From: Microglena sp. YARC
Lineage: Eukaryota > Chlorophyta > Chlorophyceae > Chlamydomonadales > Chlamydomonadaceae
Length of the DNA: 64,000 bases
Reading direction: 5' to 3'
Assembly: GCA_022414725.1 (NCBI GenBank)
Contig: JAJSRW010002119.1
Coordinates: 1 to 64,000, forward strand
A program made the translations under genes and the position numbers. Below, one piece after another: positions 1 through 13,420 of this stretch (position 1 is the first letter of the stretch; each line of letters opens with the position of its first letter). Under the pieces are notes generated by a model. That model was not told where the DNA came from. It was given only the letters and a program-made list of their open reading frames with translations, and did not search any database.

Positions 1-3000
1 AAGAGAGGAGATCAAATCATATATCCATGGTTCCGTTGAAATGCGGCTGGGCTGCGAAACTTCGGCATGAAGGACAAGATTCCTCGCTTCGTGACCAGCG
101 CGATGGAATGTATGATAACAGGTGGGGAAATGTTATCGATCGCGAATAGCAACTAGCATTTGGTCATGTCATCAATGCAGAACTAGAAAAAGCTTCATTA
201 TCATCAACCATCATCATTATCATACCAGTCCTCTGTGTCATCATCATCTTTATGCAGTGATTCCCTCTGTAAATAATAATTCGAGGGGCACACTGGCTTG
301 TCGGGAGAAACTGGGCGATGAAAGGACAGATCCTGCTTCCTACCGAGTTGTGGCAGCTGTCAGCGATGGGATTGCAACGCAAGGGTGAGTACATCACTCA
401 CATATAGCATTGTCATTGTCATCAAATAGACAACAAAAAGGCTTCATTAATCATAGCACCATCATCATTATCATCCCATATCATCATCATCATCATCATC
501 ATACTTCCCTTGAAGATCGGCTGGCTTGTCGAAAACTGGGCATCGAAGGACAAGATTCCTGCTTCCCTACCAGCGATGGATGAACAGGTGAGTGTCATCA
601 TCGAGCAATAAGCATTGTCATTGTCATCATAGCAACAAAAAAGCCTTCATTATCATCACCATCATCATTGTCATCACCATCATCATCATCATCATTATAT
701 TTCTTGAATCGGCTGGCTTGTCGAAACTGTGCATGAAGGACAAGATCGCTGCTTCCTACTAGCCGATGGATGACAAGGTGAGTATATCATACATTAGCAT
801 TGTCATTGTCATCAAATAGCAACAAATAAAGCTTTCATTAATCATCACCATCATCATTATCATCACCCATCAATCATTCATCTGCATCATATTCCTTGAA
901 ATCGCTGGCTTGTCGAACTCGGCATGAAGGACAATGATTCCTGCTTCCTACCAGCGATGGGATGAAACAACGGTGAGTAATCACATCAGCAATTAGCTTT
1001 GTCATTGTCAAATCAATAGCAACAAAAAAAGCTTCATTTCATCACCATCATCATTATCATCACCATCATCAATCATCATCATCATATTCCTTGAAATCGG
1101 CCCTTGGCTTGTCGAAACTCGGGCATGAAGGACAAGATTCTGCTTCCCTACCAGCGATGGATGCACAAGGTGAGTATCCATCATTCAGCAATAGCATTGT
1201 GATTGTCATCAATAGCAACAAAAAAGCTTCATTATCACTCACCATCATCATTATCATAACCATCATCATCATTATCATTATCATATTCCTGAAATCGGGG
1301 CTGGCTTGTCGAAACTGGGCATGAAGCGACAAGATTCCTGATCCTACCAGCGATGGATGCAACAAGGTGAGATATCATGATTCAGCAATAGCATTGTCAT
1401 TGTCATCATAGAACAAAAAAGCTTCTTATCATCACATCATCATTATCATCACCATCAAATCATCATCAATCATCATATTCGCCTTGTAATCGCTGTTGTC
1501 GACAACTGGGCATGAAGGATACAAAGAATTCCCTGCCTTTCACCAGCGAATGGCAGAACAGGTGCAAGGTATCATCTCAGCATATCAGCATTGTCATTTG
1601 TTCGATCAATCAGCAATCAAAAAGCTCATTATCCATCACCTCTTCAATTACTCAATCACCTATCCACTCCATCATCCAATCATCGATCAATCATATTTCC
1701 TTGAGCAATCGGCTCTGGCTCGTCGAAACTCCGGGCATCCGCAAGACAAGATTCCTTGCTCTTGACGCGATGCCATGAACAAGGTGAGTAATCATCCTCA
1801 GCAATAGCATGTCTATTGTCATCCCGAATACACGCAAAAAGCCTTCATTTCATCATACAGTCATCATTTCATCATCCATCAGTATCATCCATCATCATCA
1901 TGTCCTTGAAATGCGCGCTGGCTTGTCGAACTCGGGCAATAGGAAAGGGACAGATCCCTGCTTCCTACCAGAGCGTGGAATGAACAAGCTGAGTAATCTC
2001 ATTCAGCCAATAGCATTGTCATCGTCTGATCTAAAGCCAACAAAAAAGCCTCATTAGCATCACCAATCATGCCATTAATCATCCACCATCATTCCATCAC
2101 ATCCATCATGTTCCTTTGAAATGGCCTCCGGCCTTGTCGGAAACTGGGCAGAGGAAAGATGAAGACAACGCATCCTGCTTAGCTCACCAGCGAATGGGAT
2201 GAACTAAGGATGAGTCATCATCATCAGCAATCATAGCATTGCTCATTGTCATCAATCCAGCAACAAAAAAAGCTTCATCATCATCACCATCATCATGTAT
2301 CCATCACATATTCTATTCATCACCATCTCATATTCTCTTGAATCGGCTGGCTGTCGCAAGACCTCTGGCTATGAAGGACAAGATTCCGGGCTGTCCTACC
2401 CCAGCGATGGTACTGAACAAATGGTGAGTTATGGTGAGTATCTTCATCACGCCTCCCAATCGCAATAGCATTTTTCATTGGTGTCAATGTCACTTCAATA
2501 GCCACAAAAAAGCTTCCATTATCATTCACCCATCCATCATTATCATACCAGACAATGTTCCTTGATCATCACCCTGCTTTATCATCATATATTCCTTGAA
2601 ATCGGCTGGTCCTGTCGAAACTCAGGCATCGATAGTGAGGACAACGATTCCTGCCCTCAAACCTTACGTCACCAGCGTTTGATGCATGAACAAGGTGAGT
2701 ATAACATCTAGATCAGCCATTGTCATTGCATCCAATAGAACAAAAAATGCATAGCATTGTCAATTGTCTTCAATTAGCAACAAACAAATTCCCTGCTTCC
2801 TATTAATGAACAAGCGTCATGCACCATCCATCCATATAATCATCACATCATATTAATCATGGATCCAATCATCCTTCCTGTGGAAAATCGCTTGGTTTCG
2901 AATACTTCCGCACATTGAAGGACAAGATCTCACTCGCTTCTACCAGCGGTGATTGGGATGAAAGGTGACGTGTCATTCGATCAGCAATAGCATTGTCCAT

Positions 3001-6000
3001 TGTCTCGACTAGCACAAAAGCCATATCAATCACGCATATCAATTATCATTCACCTCAATCATCATCATCGACTCATCATCATTCATCATATTACCTTGAA
3101 AATCGGACTGGCTTGTCGAAAACTGCCAGGAGAGACAAGATTCCTGCCTCTTCGTCCCCTACCAAGTCGCGATGGTGGATGAGACCAAGGTGCAGCTACA
3201 TCATCCCAGCCACCAAATCAGCATTGTCATTGTCATCTAATCCAGCAACAAAAAACTTCCTATCACACCCCTCATCGGCGCTTAAATGTCATATCCCATT
3301 ATTTCATCATCATGGTCGATCACTATTCCTTGAAATCGGCTGGCTTGTCGAAACTCGGCATGAAGGACAAGATTCCTGCTTCCTACCAGCGATGGATGAA
3401 CAAGGTGAGTATCATCATCAGGCAATAGCATTTGTCATTGTCCCATCAATAACCCGCAACAAAAAAGACCTTCATTATCATCAGCCATCATCATTTATCA
3501 TCACATCATCATCTATCATCATCATCATCATTCCTTCATATTCCTGAAATCGGTCTTGGCTTGTCGAAACAGCTGGGCATGAAGGACAAAGATTTCCTGC
3601 TTCCTACCAGCGTGGATGAACAAGGTGAGTATCATCATCAGCAAAATAGCATGTCATTGTCATCAATAGGCAACAAAAAAGCTGATTATCACATCAACCA
3701 TCATCATTTCATCACCAGTCATCATCTATCATCATCATATTCCTTGAAATCGCCTGGCTTGTCGAAACTGGCAATGAAGGAACAAGATTTCCTGCTTCTA
3801 CCGCGATGGATGAACAAGGTGAGTATCCACATACAGATAGCAATTGTCATTGGTCATCAATAGCAACAAAAAAGCTTCATTATCATCACCATCAATGCAT
3901 TATCATCACCATCATCATCATCATCAATCATCATCTTGAAATCTGGCTTGTCGAAACTGGCATGAAGGACAAGATTCCTGCTTCCTACCAGCGATGGGAT
4001 GACAAGGTGAGTATCATCATCAGCCAATAGCATTGTCATGGTGTCATCAAATAGCAACAAAAAAGCTTCATTATCATCAACCATCATCATTATCATCACC
4101 ATCATCATCATCATCATCATCATCATATCCTTGAAATCGGCTGCTTGTCGAAACTGGGCATGAAAGGACAAGATTCCTTGCTTCCTATATAAGATGGATG
4201 AACAAGGTGAGTATCATTCATCAGCAATGAGCATTGTCATCTGTCATCAATAGCAACAAAAAGCACTTCATTACATCACCATCATCATTTATCATCACCA
4301 ATCATCATCAATGCATCATCATATTCCTTGAATCGGCTGGCTTGTCGAAGGAACTGGGCATAGAAGGACAAGACTTCCTGCTCCTACCAGCGATGGATGA
4401 AACAAAGGTGAGTATCATCATCAGCAATAGCATTGTCATTGTCATCATAGCAACAAAAAAGCTTCATTATCATCACCATCAATCATTATCATATCCACAT
4501 CATCATCAATCATCATCATCATCATATTCCTTGAAATCGGCTGGCTTGTCGAAACTGGGCATGAAGGGGACAAGATTCCTGCTTTCCTACCAGCGGATGG
4601 ATGAACAAGGTGAGTATCATCATCAGCAATAGCATTGTCATTGTCATCAAATAGCAACAAAAAAGAAGGCTTCTTAATCATCACCATCATCAATTATCAT
4701 CACCATCTCATCATACATCATCATCATGCCTTGAAAATCGGCTGCTGTCCGAAACTCATGAAGGACAAGATTCCTGCTTCCTCCAGCGATGGATGAAAAG
4801 GTGAGTATCATCATCAGCAATAGCATTGTCATTGTCATCAATAGCCAACAAAGCTTCATCATCATCACCATCATCATTATCATCAACATCATCATCATAT
4901 CATCATATTCTTGAATCGGCTGGCTTGTCAACTGGCATGAAGGACAAGATTCCCTGCTTCCTACCAGCGATGGTGAACAAATGAAATCATCAATCAACCA
5001 TAAGCATTGTCATTGTCATCAAATAGCAACAAAAAAGCTTCATTATCATCACCATCATCATTCAATCATCCAGATGCTCATCACATTCATTGTCGAAAAT
5101 CGCAAACTGGGCATAGAAGACAAGATTCCTGCTTCCTACCAGCGATCGGGGATGAACAACGGTGAGTATCATCATCAGCAATAGCATTGTCATTGTCATC
5201 AATAGCAACAAAAAAGTTCATTATCATCACCATCATCATTATCAAATCACCATCGATCATCATCATCATCATCATATTCCTTGAAATCGGCTGGCTTGTC
5301 GAACTTTGGGCATGAGGACAAGATTCCTGCTTCCTACCAGCGATGGATGAACAAGGTGAGTATCATTGTCATCACATCAGCAATAGCATTTGTCATTGTC
5401 ATGTCATCAAGATTCCTGCTTCCTATAGCCAACAAAAGCTTCATTAAACAAAAAGCTCATTCATCACCATCATCATTATCATCACCATCATCATCATCAT
5501 CATCCTTGATCATGTGATAGGTTTTTCATCAATATTCTTGAAATCGGCTGGCTTGTCGAAAATCGCATGGCATGCTTCCTCAAGGATGAACAAGGTGAAT
5601 CATCCTGCTTCGATACCAACAAAAAGCTTCTTATCTCACATCAATCATTTATCATCACTTCTCATCATCATCATCATGTTCCTTGATGCTTGGCTTGTCG
5701 ATGAACCAAGAATTTCCTGGTTCCTACCAGCGAGTATGAGTATCATCATCAGCAATAGCATTGCAAAAAAAAAGCTCATTTCATCACCATCATCATTAAT
5801 CATGTCATCAATAGCAACAAAAAATCGCTTCATTCATCATCACCATCAATCATTATCATCACCATCATCATCATTCATATCATCATCATTCCCTTGAAAT
5901 CGGCTGGCTTGTTCGAAACTCACCATCATCATCATCATCATCATCATGTTCCTTTGCATGCAAGGACAAGATTTCCTGCTTCCTACAGCGGGATGAAACA

Positions 6001-9000
6001 AGGTGAGTATCATCATCAGCAAATAGCATTGTCATTGTCCATCAATAGCAACAAAAAAGCTTCATCTCATCATCATCATCATATCATCATATCATCACGC
6101 ATCATCATCATCATCATCATCATCATTCATATATTCCTTGAAATCGGCTGGCTTTGTCGAAACTGGGCTATGAAGGACAAGATTCCTGCTTCCTACCAGC
6201 GATGGATGAACAAGGTGAGTATCATCATCAGCAATAGCATTGTCATTGGTCATCAATAGCAACAAAAAAAGCTTCATTATCATCACCATCATCATTATCA
6301 TCACCATCATCATCATCATCATCATATTCCTTGAAATCGGCTGGCTTGTCGAAACTGGGCATGAAGGACAAGATTCCTGCTTCCTACCAGCGATGGATGA
6401 ACAAGGTGAGTATCATCATCAGCAATAGCATTGTCATTGTCATCAATAGCAACAAAAAAGCTTCATTATCATCACCCATCATCATTATCATCACATCATC
6501 ATCATCATCATCATCATCATATTCCTGAAATCGGCTGGCTTGTCGAAACTGGGCATGAAGGACAAGATTCCTGCTTCCTACCAGCGATGGATGAAACAAG
6601 GTGAGTATCATCATCAGCAATAGCATTGTCATTGTCATCAATAGCAACAAAAAAAGCTTCATTATCATCACCATCATCATTATCATCACCATCATCATCA
6701 TCATCATCATATTCCTTGAAATCGGCTGGCTTGTCGAAACTGCATGAAGGACAAGATTCCTGCTTCCTACTAGCGATGGATGAACAAGGTGAGTATCATC
6801 ATCAGCAATAGCATTGTCATTGTCATCAATAGCAACAAAAGCTTCATTATCATCACCATCATCAATTCCATCATCACCATCATCATCATCATCACATCAT
6901 ATTCTTGAAATCGGCTTTGAAGCCTTGTCGAAATGAACAAGGTGTGCATGAAATAGCAACAAAAAAGCTTCATTATCAAGATTCCTGCTTTTCTACCAGC
7001 GATGGATGAACAAGGTGAGTATCATCATCAGCAATAGCATTGTCATTGTCATCAATAGCAAACAAAAAAGCTTTCATTATCATCACCATCATCATTATCA
7101 TCACCATCATCATCATCATCATCATATTCCTTGAAATCGGCTGCTTGTCGAAACTGCATGAAGGACAAGATTCCTGCTTCCTACCAGCGATTGGATGAAC
7201 AAGGTGAGTATCATCATCAGCAATAGCATTGTCATTGTCATCAATAGCAACAAAAAAGCTTCATTATCATCACCATCATCATTATCATCACCATCATCAT
7301 CATCATCATCATATTCCTTGAAATCGGCTGGCTTGTCGAAACTGGGCATGAAGGACAAGATTCCTGCTTCCTACCAGCGATGGATTGAACAAGTGAGTAT
7401 CATCATCAGCAATAGCATTGTCATTGTCATCAATAGCAACAAAAAAGCTTCATTATCATCACCATCATCATTATCATCACCATCATCATCATCATCATCA
7501 TATTCCTTGAAATCGGCTGGCTTGTCGAAACTCGGGCATGAAGGACAAGATTCCTGCTTCCTACCAGCGATGGATGAACAAGGTGAGTATCATCATCAGC
7601 AATAGCATTGTCATTGTCATCAATAGCAACAAAAAAGCTTCATTATCATCACCATCATCATTATCATCACCATCATCATCATCATCATTATTCTTGAAAT
7701 CGGCTGGCTTGTTCCGAAACTGGGGCATGAAGGACAAGATTCCTGCTTCCTACCAGCGATGGATGAACAAGGTGAGTATCATCATCAGCAATAGCATTGG
7801 TCATTGTCATCAATAGCAACAAAAAAAGCTTCATTATCATCACCATCATCATTATCATCACCATCATCATCATCATTTCATATCCTTGAAATCGGCTGGC
7901 TTGTCGAAACTGGGCATGAAGGACAAGATTCCTGCTTCCCTACCAGCGATGGAATGAACAAGGTGAGTATCATCATCAGCAATAGCATTGTCATTGTCAT
8001 CAATAGCAACAAAAAAGCTTCATTATCATCACCATCATCATTATCATCACCATCATCATCATCATTCATCAATCAATATTCTTTGAAATCGGCTGGCTTG
8101 TCGAAAACTGGCATGAAGGACAAGATTCCTGCTTCCTACCAGCGATGATGATCAAGGTGAGTATCATCATCAGCAATAGCATTGTCATTGTCATCAATAG
8201 CAACAAAAAAGCTTCATTATCATCACCATCATCATTATCATCACCATCATCATCATCATCATCATATTCCTTGAAATCGGCTGGCTTGTCGAAACTGGGC
8301 ATGAAGGACAAGATTCCTGCTTCCTACCAGCGATGGATGAACAAGGTGAGTATCATCATCAGCAATAGCATTGTCCATTGTCATCAATAGCAACAAAAAA
8401 GCTTCATTATCATCACCCATCATCATTATCAATCACCATCATCATCATCATCTCATCATATTCCTTGAATCGGCTGGCTTGTCGAAACTGGGCATGAAGG
8501 ACAAGATTCCTGCTTCCTACCAGCGATGGATGAACAAGGTGAGTATCATCATCAGCAAATAGCATTGTCATTGTCATCAATAGCAACAAAAAAGCTTCAT
8601 TATCATCACCATCATCATTATCATCACCATCATCATCATCATCATCATATTCCTATGAAATCGGCTGGCTTGTCGAAACTCGGCATGAAGGACAAGATTC
8701 CTGCTTCCTACCAGCGATGGATGAACAAGGTGAGTATCATCATCAGCAATAGCATTGTCATTGTCATCAATAGCAACAAAAAAGCTTCATTATCATCACC
8801 ATCATCATTATCATCACCATCATCATCATCATCATCAATATTCCTTGAAAATCGGCTGGCTTGTCGAAACTGGCATGAAGGACAAGATTCCTGCTTCCTA
8901 CCAGCGATGGATGAACAAGGTGAGTATCATCATCAAGCAATAGCATTGTCATTGTCATCAATAGCAACAAAAAAGCTTCATTATCATCACCATCATCATT

Positions 9001-9480
9001 ATCATCACCATCATCATCATCATCATCATCATATTCCTTGAAATCGCTGGCTTGTCGAAACTCGCATGAAGGACAAGAATTCCTGCTTCCTACCAGCGAT
9101 GGATGAACAAGGTGAGTATCATCATCAGCAATAGCATTGTCATTGTCATCAATAGCAACAAAAAAGCTTCATTATCATCACCATCATCATTATCATCACC
9201 ATCATCATCATCATCATCATCATATTCCTTGAAATCGGCTGGCTTGTCGAACTCGGCATGAAGGACAAGATTCCTGCTTCCTACCAGCGATGGATGCACA
9301 AGGTAAGTATTTTCAGCAGCAACAGCAGCAATCACATTTTCATTGTCATCGCCATTGTCATCAGCACCATCATCACCATCACCGTCATCATCATATTCTT
9401 TGAAATCGGCTGGCTTGTCGAAACTCGGCATGAAGGACAAGGTCCCTGCTTCCTACCAGCGATGGATGAACTGGCTGAGT
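1..9480 (+). repeat. Tandem array of a 187-189 bp exon/intron-like unit
   Basis: About 49 head-to-tail copies are present. Each has a conserved block (beginning near ttgaaatcggctggcttg), a pyrimidine stretch ending in an acceptor-like ttcctgcttcctaccag, the 15-mer CGATGGATGAACAAG, a consensus donor GTGAGT, a block containing caatagcaacaaaaaagctt, and then (CAT)n. Spacing measured between 7140 and 7703 is 187, 189 and 187 bp. Units from about 6.2 to 9.3 kb are nearly identical, while those at 1-6 kb differ by many scattered one-base insertions and deletions. Long reading frames through the array come from the repeat and encode His/Ser/Ile-rich runs; I do not treat them as genes. Confidence 0.95.
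9288..9302 (+). other. Exon-like 15-mer with acceptor and GTAAGT donor (last usable array copy)
   Basis: The sequence reads ctaccag, then CGATGGATGCACAAG, then GTAAGT. A pyrimidine-rich acceptor and a consensus donor flank 15 nt, which is five codons. The following array copy, near 9460, has lost the GT donor (it reads ctggctgag), so this looks like the last functional donor before the terminal exon at 9905. Splicing is inferred from the signals only. Confidence 0.4.
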
Positions 9481-9483
9481 ATC

Positions 9484-9640
9484 ATCATCATCAGCAGCAG
9501 CAATTGCCTTGCATTGTCAGCATCAGCAGCAGCAGCAGCAGCAGCAATTGCCTTGCATTGTCAGCATCAGCAGCAGCAGCATAAGCATCATCACCATCAC
9601 CATCATCATCGGCGTCACCCTCATCATCACCATCATAACA
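9484..9640 (+). repeat. CAG/CAT simple repeats
   Basis: Runs of cagcag and catcat surround two copies of caattgccttgcattgtcag. They lie inside the putative last intron of the host gene. Confidence 0.85.
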
Positions 9641-9654
9641 TCTAAACCTTCATA

Positions 9655-9895
9655 TACAAACCTAATATTCTGAATTCCCTGATGGTCCTCAATTCACCCT
9701 GATCCTGATCCCTAATCCACAATGATCCTCGTGGTCCTGAATTGACCCTGACCCTGATCCCAAATTCACAATGATCCTGATGGTCCTGAATTCACCCTGA
9801 CCCTGATCCCAAATTCACTAAAATCCTGATGGTCCTGAATTCACCCTGACCCTGATCCCAAATTCACTCTGATCCTGATGGTCCTGAATTTGCTC
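9655..9895 (+). repeat. Short intronic tandem repeat (about 57 bp)
   Basis: There are four imperfect copies of a unit with ctgatggtcctgaattcacc followed by ctgaccctgatcccaaattc. The array ends just before the acceptor at 9904. Confidence 0.8.
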
Positions 9896-9904
9896 TGTCT
9901 GCAG

Positions 9905-9979
9905 CGTGTTGCCAACTACATGGATAAAGAGGGCAACACCCATCCTGATGATACAGACTCAGACGAAGAGTTTACCTGA
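9905..9979 (+). CDS. Putative terminal exon of a host gene (5' part lies in or beyond the repeat array)
   Basis: A strong acceptor (tttgctctgtctgcag) ends at 9904. It is followed by 24 codons and TGA, encoding RVANYMDKEG and then an acidic end (DDTDSDEEFT). The exon starts in the same phase as the array 15-mer read as RWMNK, so splicing from the donor at 9303 to 9905 would keep the frame and remove an intron of about 600 nt. I do not recognise the protein. Copies of the exon end and 3' flank (gaagagtttacctga) recur in the arrays downstream, which suggests that the 3' end of this gene seeded them. Only splice signals and an open frame support the call. Confidence 0.45.
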   Translation, partial: RVANYMDKEGNTHPDDTDSDEEFT

Positions 9980-10545
9980 TCACCAGGGCTCCTCCTTCCC
10001 ACTTTTCTGAAAAGCTGAACCGCTGCTGGGCAGCTTCTAGGCAGCTCCTAGAGCCAGCCACTGGGCTGTGAAAAGATACTGTCTCCATACTGCACGCCCA
10101 TCCTGTGGAGACCAATCGGATTAAGAGTGTACCTGTTGATCACCAGAGCTCCTCCTTCCCACTTTTCTGAAAAGCTGAACCGCTGCTGGGCAGCTTCTAG
10201 GCAGCTCCTAGAGCCAGCCACTGGGCTGTGAATAGATACTGTCTCCATACTGCACGCCCATCCTGTGGAGACCAATCGGATTAAGAGTGTACCTGTTGAT
10301 CACCAGAGCTCCTCCTTCCCGCTTTTCTGAAAAGCTGAACCGCTGCTGGGCAGCTTCTAGGCAGCTCCTTGAGCCAGCCACTGGGCTGTGTGAAGATATC
10401 GACTTGGATGAAGAGTATACTTGATCACTAGGGCTCCTCCTTTCCACTTTTCTGAAAAGCTGAAAAGCTTGTGGGCAGCTCCTTGAGCCAGCCACTGGAA
10501 TGTGTGAAGATATTGTCTCCATACTGCATGCCCATCACTGTTTCA
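9960..10545 (+). repeat. Tandem array of about 160 bp derived from the host gene's 3' end
   Basis: Three to four copies begin with a variant of gaagagtttacctgatcacc and continue with gctcctccttcccacttttc and gagccagccactgggctgtg. The first copy contains the stop codon of the putative terminal exon; later copies carry changed versions of it. No convincing coding frame is present. Confidence 0.85.
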
Positions 10546-10744
10546 TTTTTGGGCCACTCATGGCAGCTTCCCACAAGCTCCAATAGCTAGGCACTGGGCC
10601 AAACCCAATGCTTGAAGCTGCTTTGGAATGTAAGTCATATCAGCTTTCAGACGCACTAACTAGCTCAAGGACAGGGAAAGGGAGCTGCCTAGAAACTGCT
10701 ACGCGTAACCCCCAAAATAACAGTGATGCCCATCCTGTGGCAAC

Positions 10745-11285
10745 CTACTCGTACGAAGAGTTTACCTGACCATCAGGGCTCCTTCTTTTCAGCTTCCATT
10801 CAGCTCCCTTATCTGCCTCAATGTGGCGATTCACCTTACTACTTGAGCCAGCCACTGGGCTGTGTGAAGAGGGTCGCATGAAGAGTTTACCTGACCATCA
10901 GGGCTCCTTCTTTTCAGCTTCCATTCAGCTCCCTTATCTGCCTCAATGTGGCTATTTACCTTACTACTTGAGCCAGCCACTGGGCTGTGTGAAGAGGGTC
11001 GCATGAAGAGTTTACCTGACCATCAGCGCTCCTTCTTTTCAGCTTCCATTCAGCTCCCTAATCTGCCTCAATGTGGCTATTTACCTTACTACTTGAGCCA
11101 GCCACTGGGCTGTGTGAAGAGGGTCGCATGAAGAGTTTACCTGACCATCAGCGCTCCTTCTTTTCAGCTTCCATTCAGCTCCCTTATCTGCCTCAATGTG
11201 GCTATTTACCTTACTACTTGAGCCAGCCACTGGGCTGTGTGAAGAGGGTCGCATGAAGAGTTTACCTGACCATCAGGGCTCCTTC
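10745..11285 (+). repeat. 125-bp tandem array
   Basis: Four near-identical 125-bp units start at gaagagtttacctgaccatc and contain cagctcccttatctgcctca and gagccagccactgggctgtg. They share sequence with the 160-bp array and the host terminal exon. The 61-residue frames repeated every 125 bp are repeat artefacts. Confidence 0.9.
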
Positions 11286-11410
11286 CAACATGATTTCAAA
11301 ATGTTATTATAATTGTATATTATTTCGTATTTCGAACATTTATTTTAATTTTAATTTAAAAATGCATATTAAAATAATAATGATATTAATAATAATAAAT
11401 GCATTTGAGT
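11286..11410. other. AT-rich insertion-like stretch
   Basis: About 120 bp made almost only of A and T separates two pieces of the repeat field. No coding frame and no clear terminal repeats are seen. It may be a small insertion. Confidence 0.4.
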
Positions 11411-11599
11411 ACGGCTTTAGCCTCGCACAAGCTTGCTTGTTTCACCCCCAGTGCTGAACCAAGTATGTCGTGTGAAGATACTGTCTCCATACTGCACGTC
11501 CATCCAGGAGAAATCACCTTGGATGAAGATGAGTTTACTTGATCACTAGGGCTCCTCCTTTCCACTTTTCTGAAAAGCTGAACAGCTTCTGGGCAGCTT

Positions 11600-11975
11600 A
11601 CTCATGGCATTGTCGTGTGCATCCTCTTGGCATTACAGCTTACTTACTTGTGGCAACTTTTGTGCACATCCTCTCTCAAGAGTCCACCACCTTCGTCCTT
11701 ATACCTTGTCACAAGGCTTCTGGTGAGAGTCCTAACTCCAGAGGCAAAGAAGTCTCGTGAAGTCGCGTGTGCATCCTCTTGGCATTTCAACTTACTTGTG
11801 GCATCTTCCGTGTGCATCCTCTCTCAGGAGCTCACCACCTCCGTCCGTATACCTTGTCACAAGGCTTCTGGTGGGAGTCCTAACTCCAGAGGCAAAGAAG
11901 TATCGTGAAGTCTCGTGTGCATCCTCTTGGCATTACAACTTTCGTGTGCATCCTCTCTCAAGAGTTCACCCCCTT
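11600..11975 (+). repeat. Tandem array of about 145 bp
   Basis: Two full copies and a partial third contain gtgtgcatcctcttggcatt, a caccacctccgtcc-type segment and ggcaaagaagt. Open frames here change phase between copies, so I call no gene. Confidence 0.8.
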
Positions 11976-12159
11976 AGTCAACTTACTTACGTGTGGCAAC
12001 TCACATGCGCATCCTCTGACCCCAATTTTGATGGACTGATTCCTCTACGCCTTCTGACTGTGTAGGTTTTATTTGGAGTTCGGGCGGGTAGGGTGAGGGC
12101 AGGTGAAAAATCAAGATTGGCTCTGGAATACCCTGCTGGGCTAATTGAAAGGGACACTT

Positions 12160-12800
12160 GGTTAACTGGTTCCAACGCACATCGTAACCCACAACGTGAC
12201 CAACATCCCAATGCACACCGTAACCCACGTCCCAACGCACATCGTATCCGACATCCCAACGCACATCGTAACCCACATCCCAATGCACATTATAACCCAC
12301 ATCCCAACGCACATCGTAACCCACATCATGACCCACATCATAACCCACATGATGACCCACATCCCAACGCACATCATAACCCACATCATAACCCACATCA
12401 TAACCCACATCATAACCTACAACATAACCCACATCATAACCCACATGATGACCCACATCCCAACGCACATCATAACCCACATCATAACCCACATGATGAC
12501 CGACATCCCAACGCACATCATAACCCACATCATAACCCACATCCCAACGCACATCATAACCCACATCATAACCCACATGATGACCCACATCCCAACGCAC
12601 ATCATAAACCCACAGCATAACCCACAGCATAACCCACAGCATAACCCACAGCATAACCCACAGCATAACCCACATGATGACCCACATCATAACCCACATC
12701 CCAACGCACATCCCAACTCACATCATAACCCACATCCCAACGCACATCCCAACTCACATCATAACCCACATCCCAACGCACATCGTAACCGACATGATGT
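12160..12800. repeat. 12/24-bp minisatellite (CCCACATCATAA / CCCAACGCACAT)
   Basis: About 50 units of 12 bp alternate between cccacatcataa, cccacatgatga and cccaacgcacat. The array is open in several frames on both strands, giving His/Asn/Pro-rich or Val/Met/Trp-rich frames, as expected of a repeat whose unit is a multiple of three. I call no gene. Confidence 0.95.
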
Positions 12801-13420
12801 CGTCAAGACTTGACTTGAATTGTCACTTGCTTGTCAAGTCAGCTTGACTTGACTTGAGTTGACTTGAATTCAATATTTTGAGTCAGGATTGGATTGGATT
12901 GTTACGTGGTTTTTCAGCCTTCTCTGGGCTGCTCACCGTCTTTCAATTCCAAGTCCCCCTGTGACTATGTAGCCCCCCCGTGAATAATTCCCACAGAAAG
13001 CAGGGAGCATATTAAGCGGATTGGATTTGAGCATGCAGCCAATAATATTTGGTAATTGGATTGGACTGTATTGTTACAGGGTTCCTCAACCAACTCTGGG
13101 ATGCTCACCGTCTGTGGATTGGGTTGGATTGTTACGTGTTTTTTCAGCCAACTCTGGGCTGCTCGCCGTCTTCCAATTCCAAGTCCACCCGTGCGATACC
13201 CACGAAAAGCAGGGAGCTTACTACATGTAGAATTAAATTTTGAAAATTCGTCCACCCTGCAAGGAGACGTACGGGAACCTTCCCGTTCGCTTGCGCTGGG
13301 TAAGGCTTCCTTGGGTTTTTATTTTCGTAGACTGCTACTGCACCTGAGCTTGGACTGCTGTGCGATGGCATTGGAGGAAAGGGCTCTGCCTCTTTCAAGG
13401 CGGCAGGTCGGGAATCAGAT

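Noticed and set aside
7100..9420. U12-type intron branch site (ttccttgaa) in each array unit
   Set aside because: The word resembles the U12 branch consensus, but the donors are GTGAGT (U2 type) and no U12 donor is present.
1..9480. CRISPR array
   Set aside because: The whole 187-189 bp unit is repeated with no unique spacers, there is no cas-like gene, and the setting is eukaryotic.
1..9640. Many 60-170 residue frames rich in His, Ser or Ile in the array
   Set aside because: They come from (CAT)n and the repeat unit, are open in several phases on both strands, and change phase between copies. Splice signals explain the conserved part better than translation does.
12001..12711. A 236-residue minus-strand frame of repeating VGYDVRWDVG
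   Set aside because: It is the 12-bp minisatellite read in one phase; equivalent open frames exist in other phases and on the other strand.
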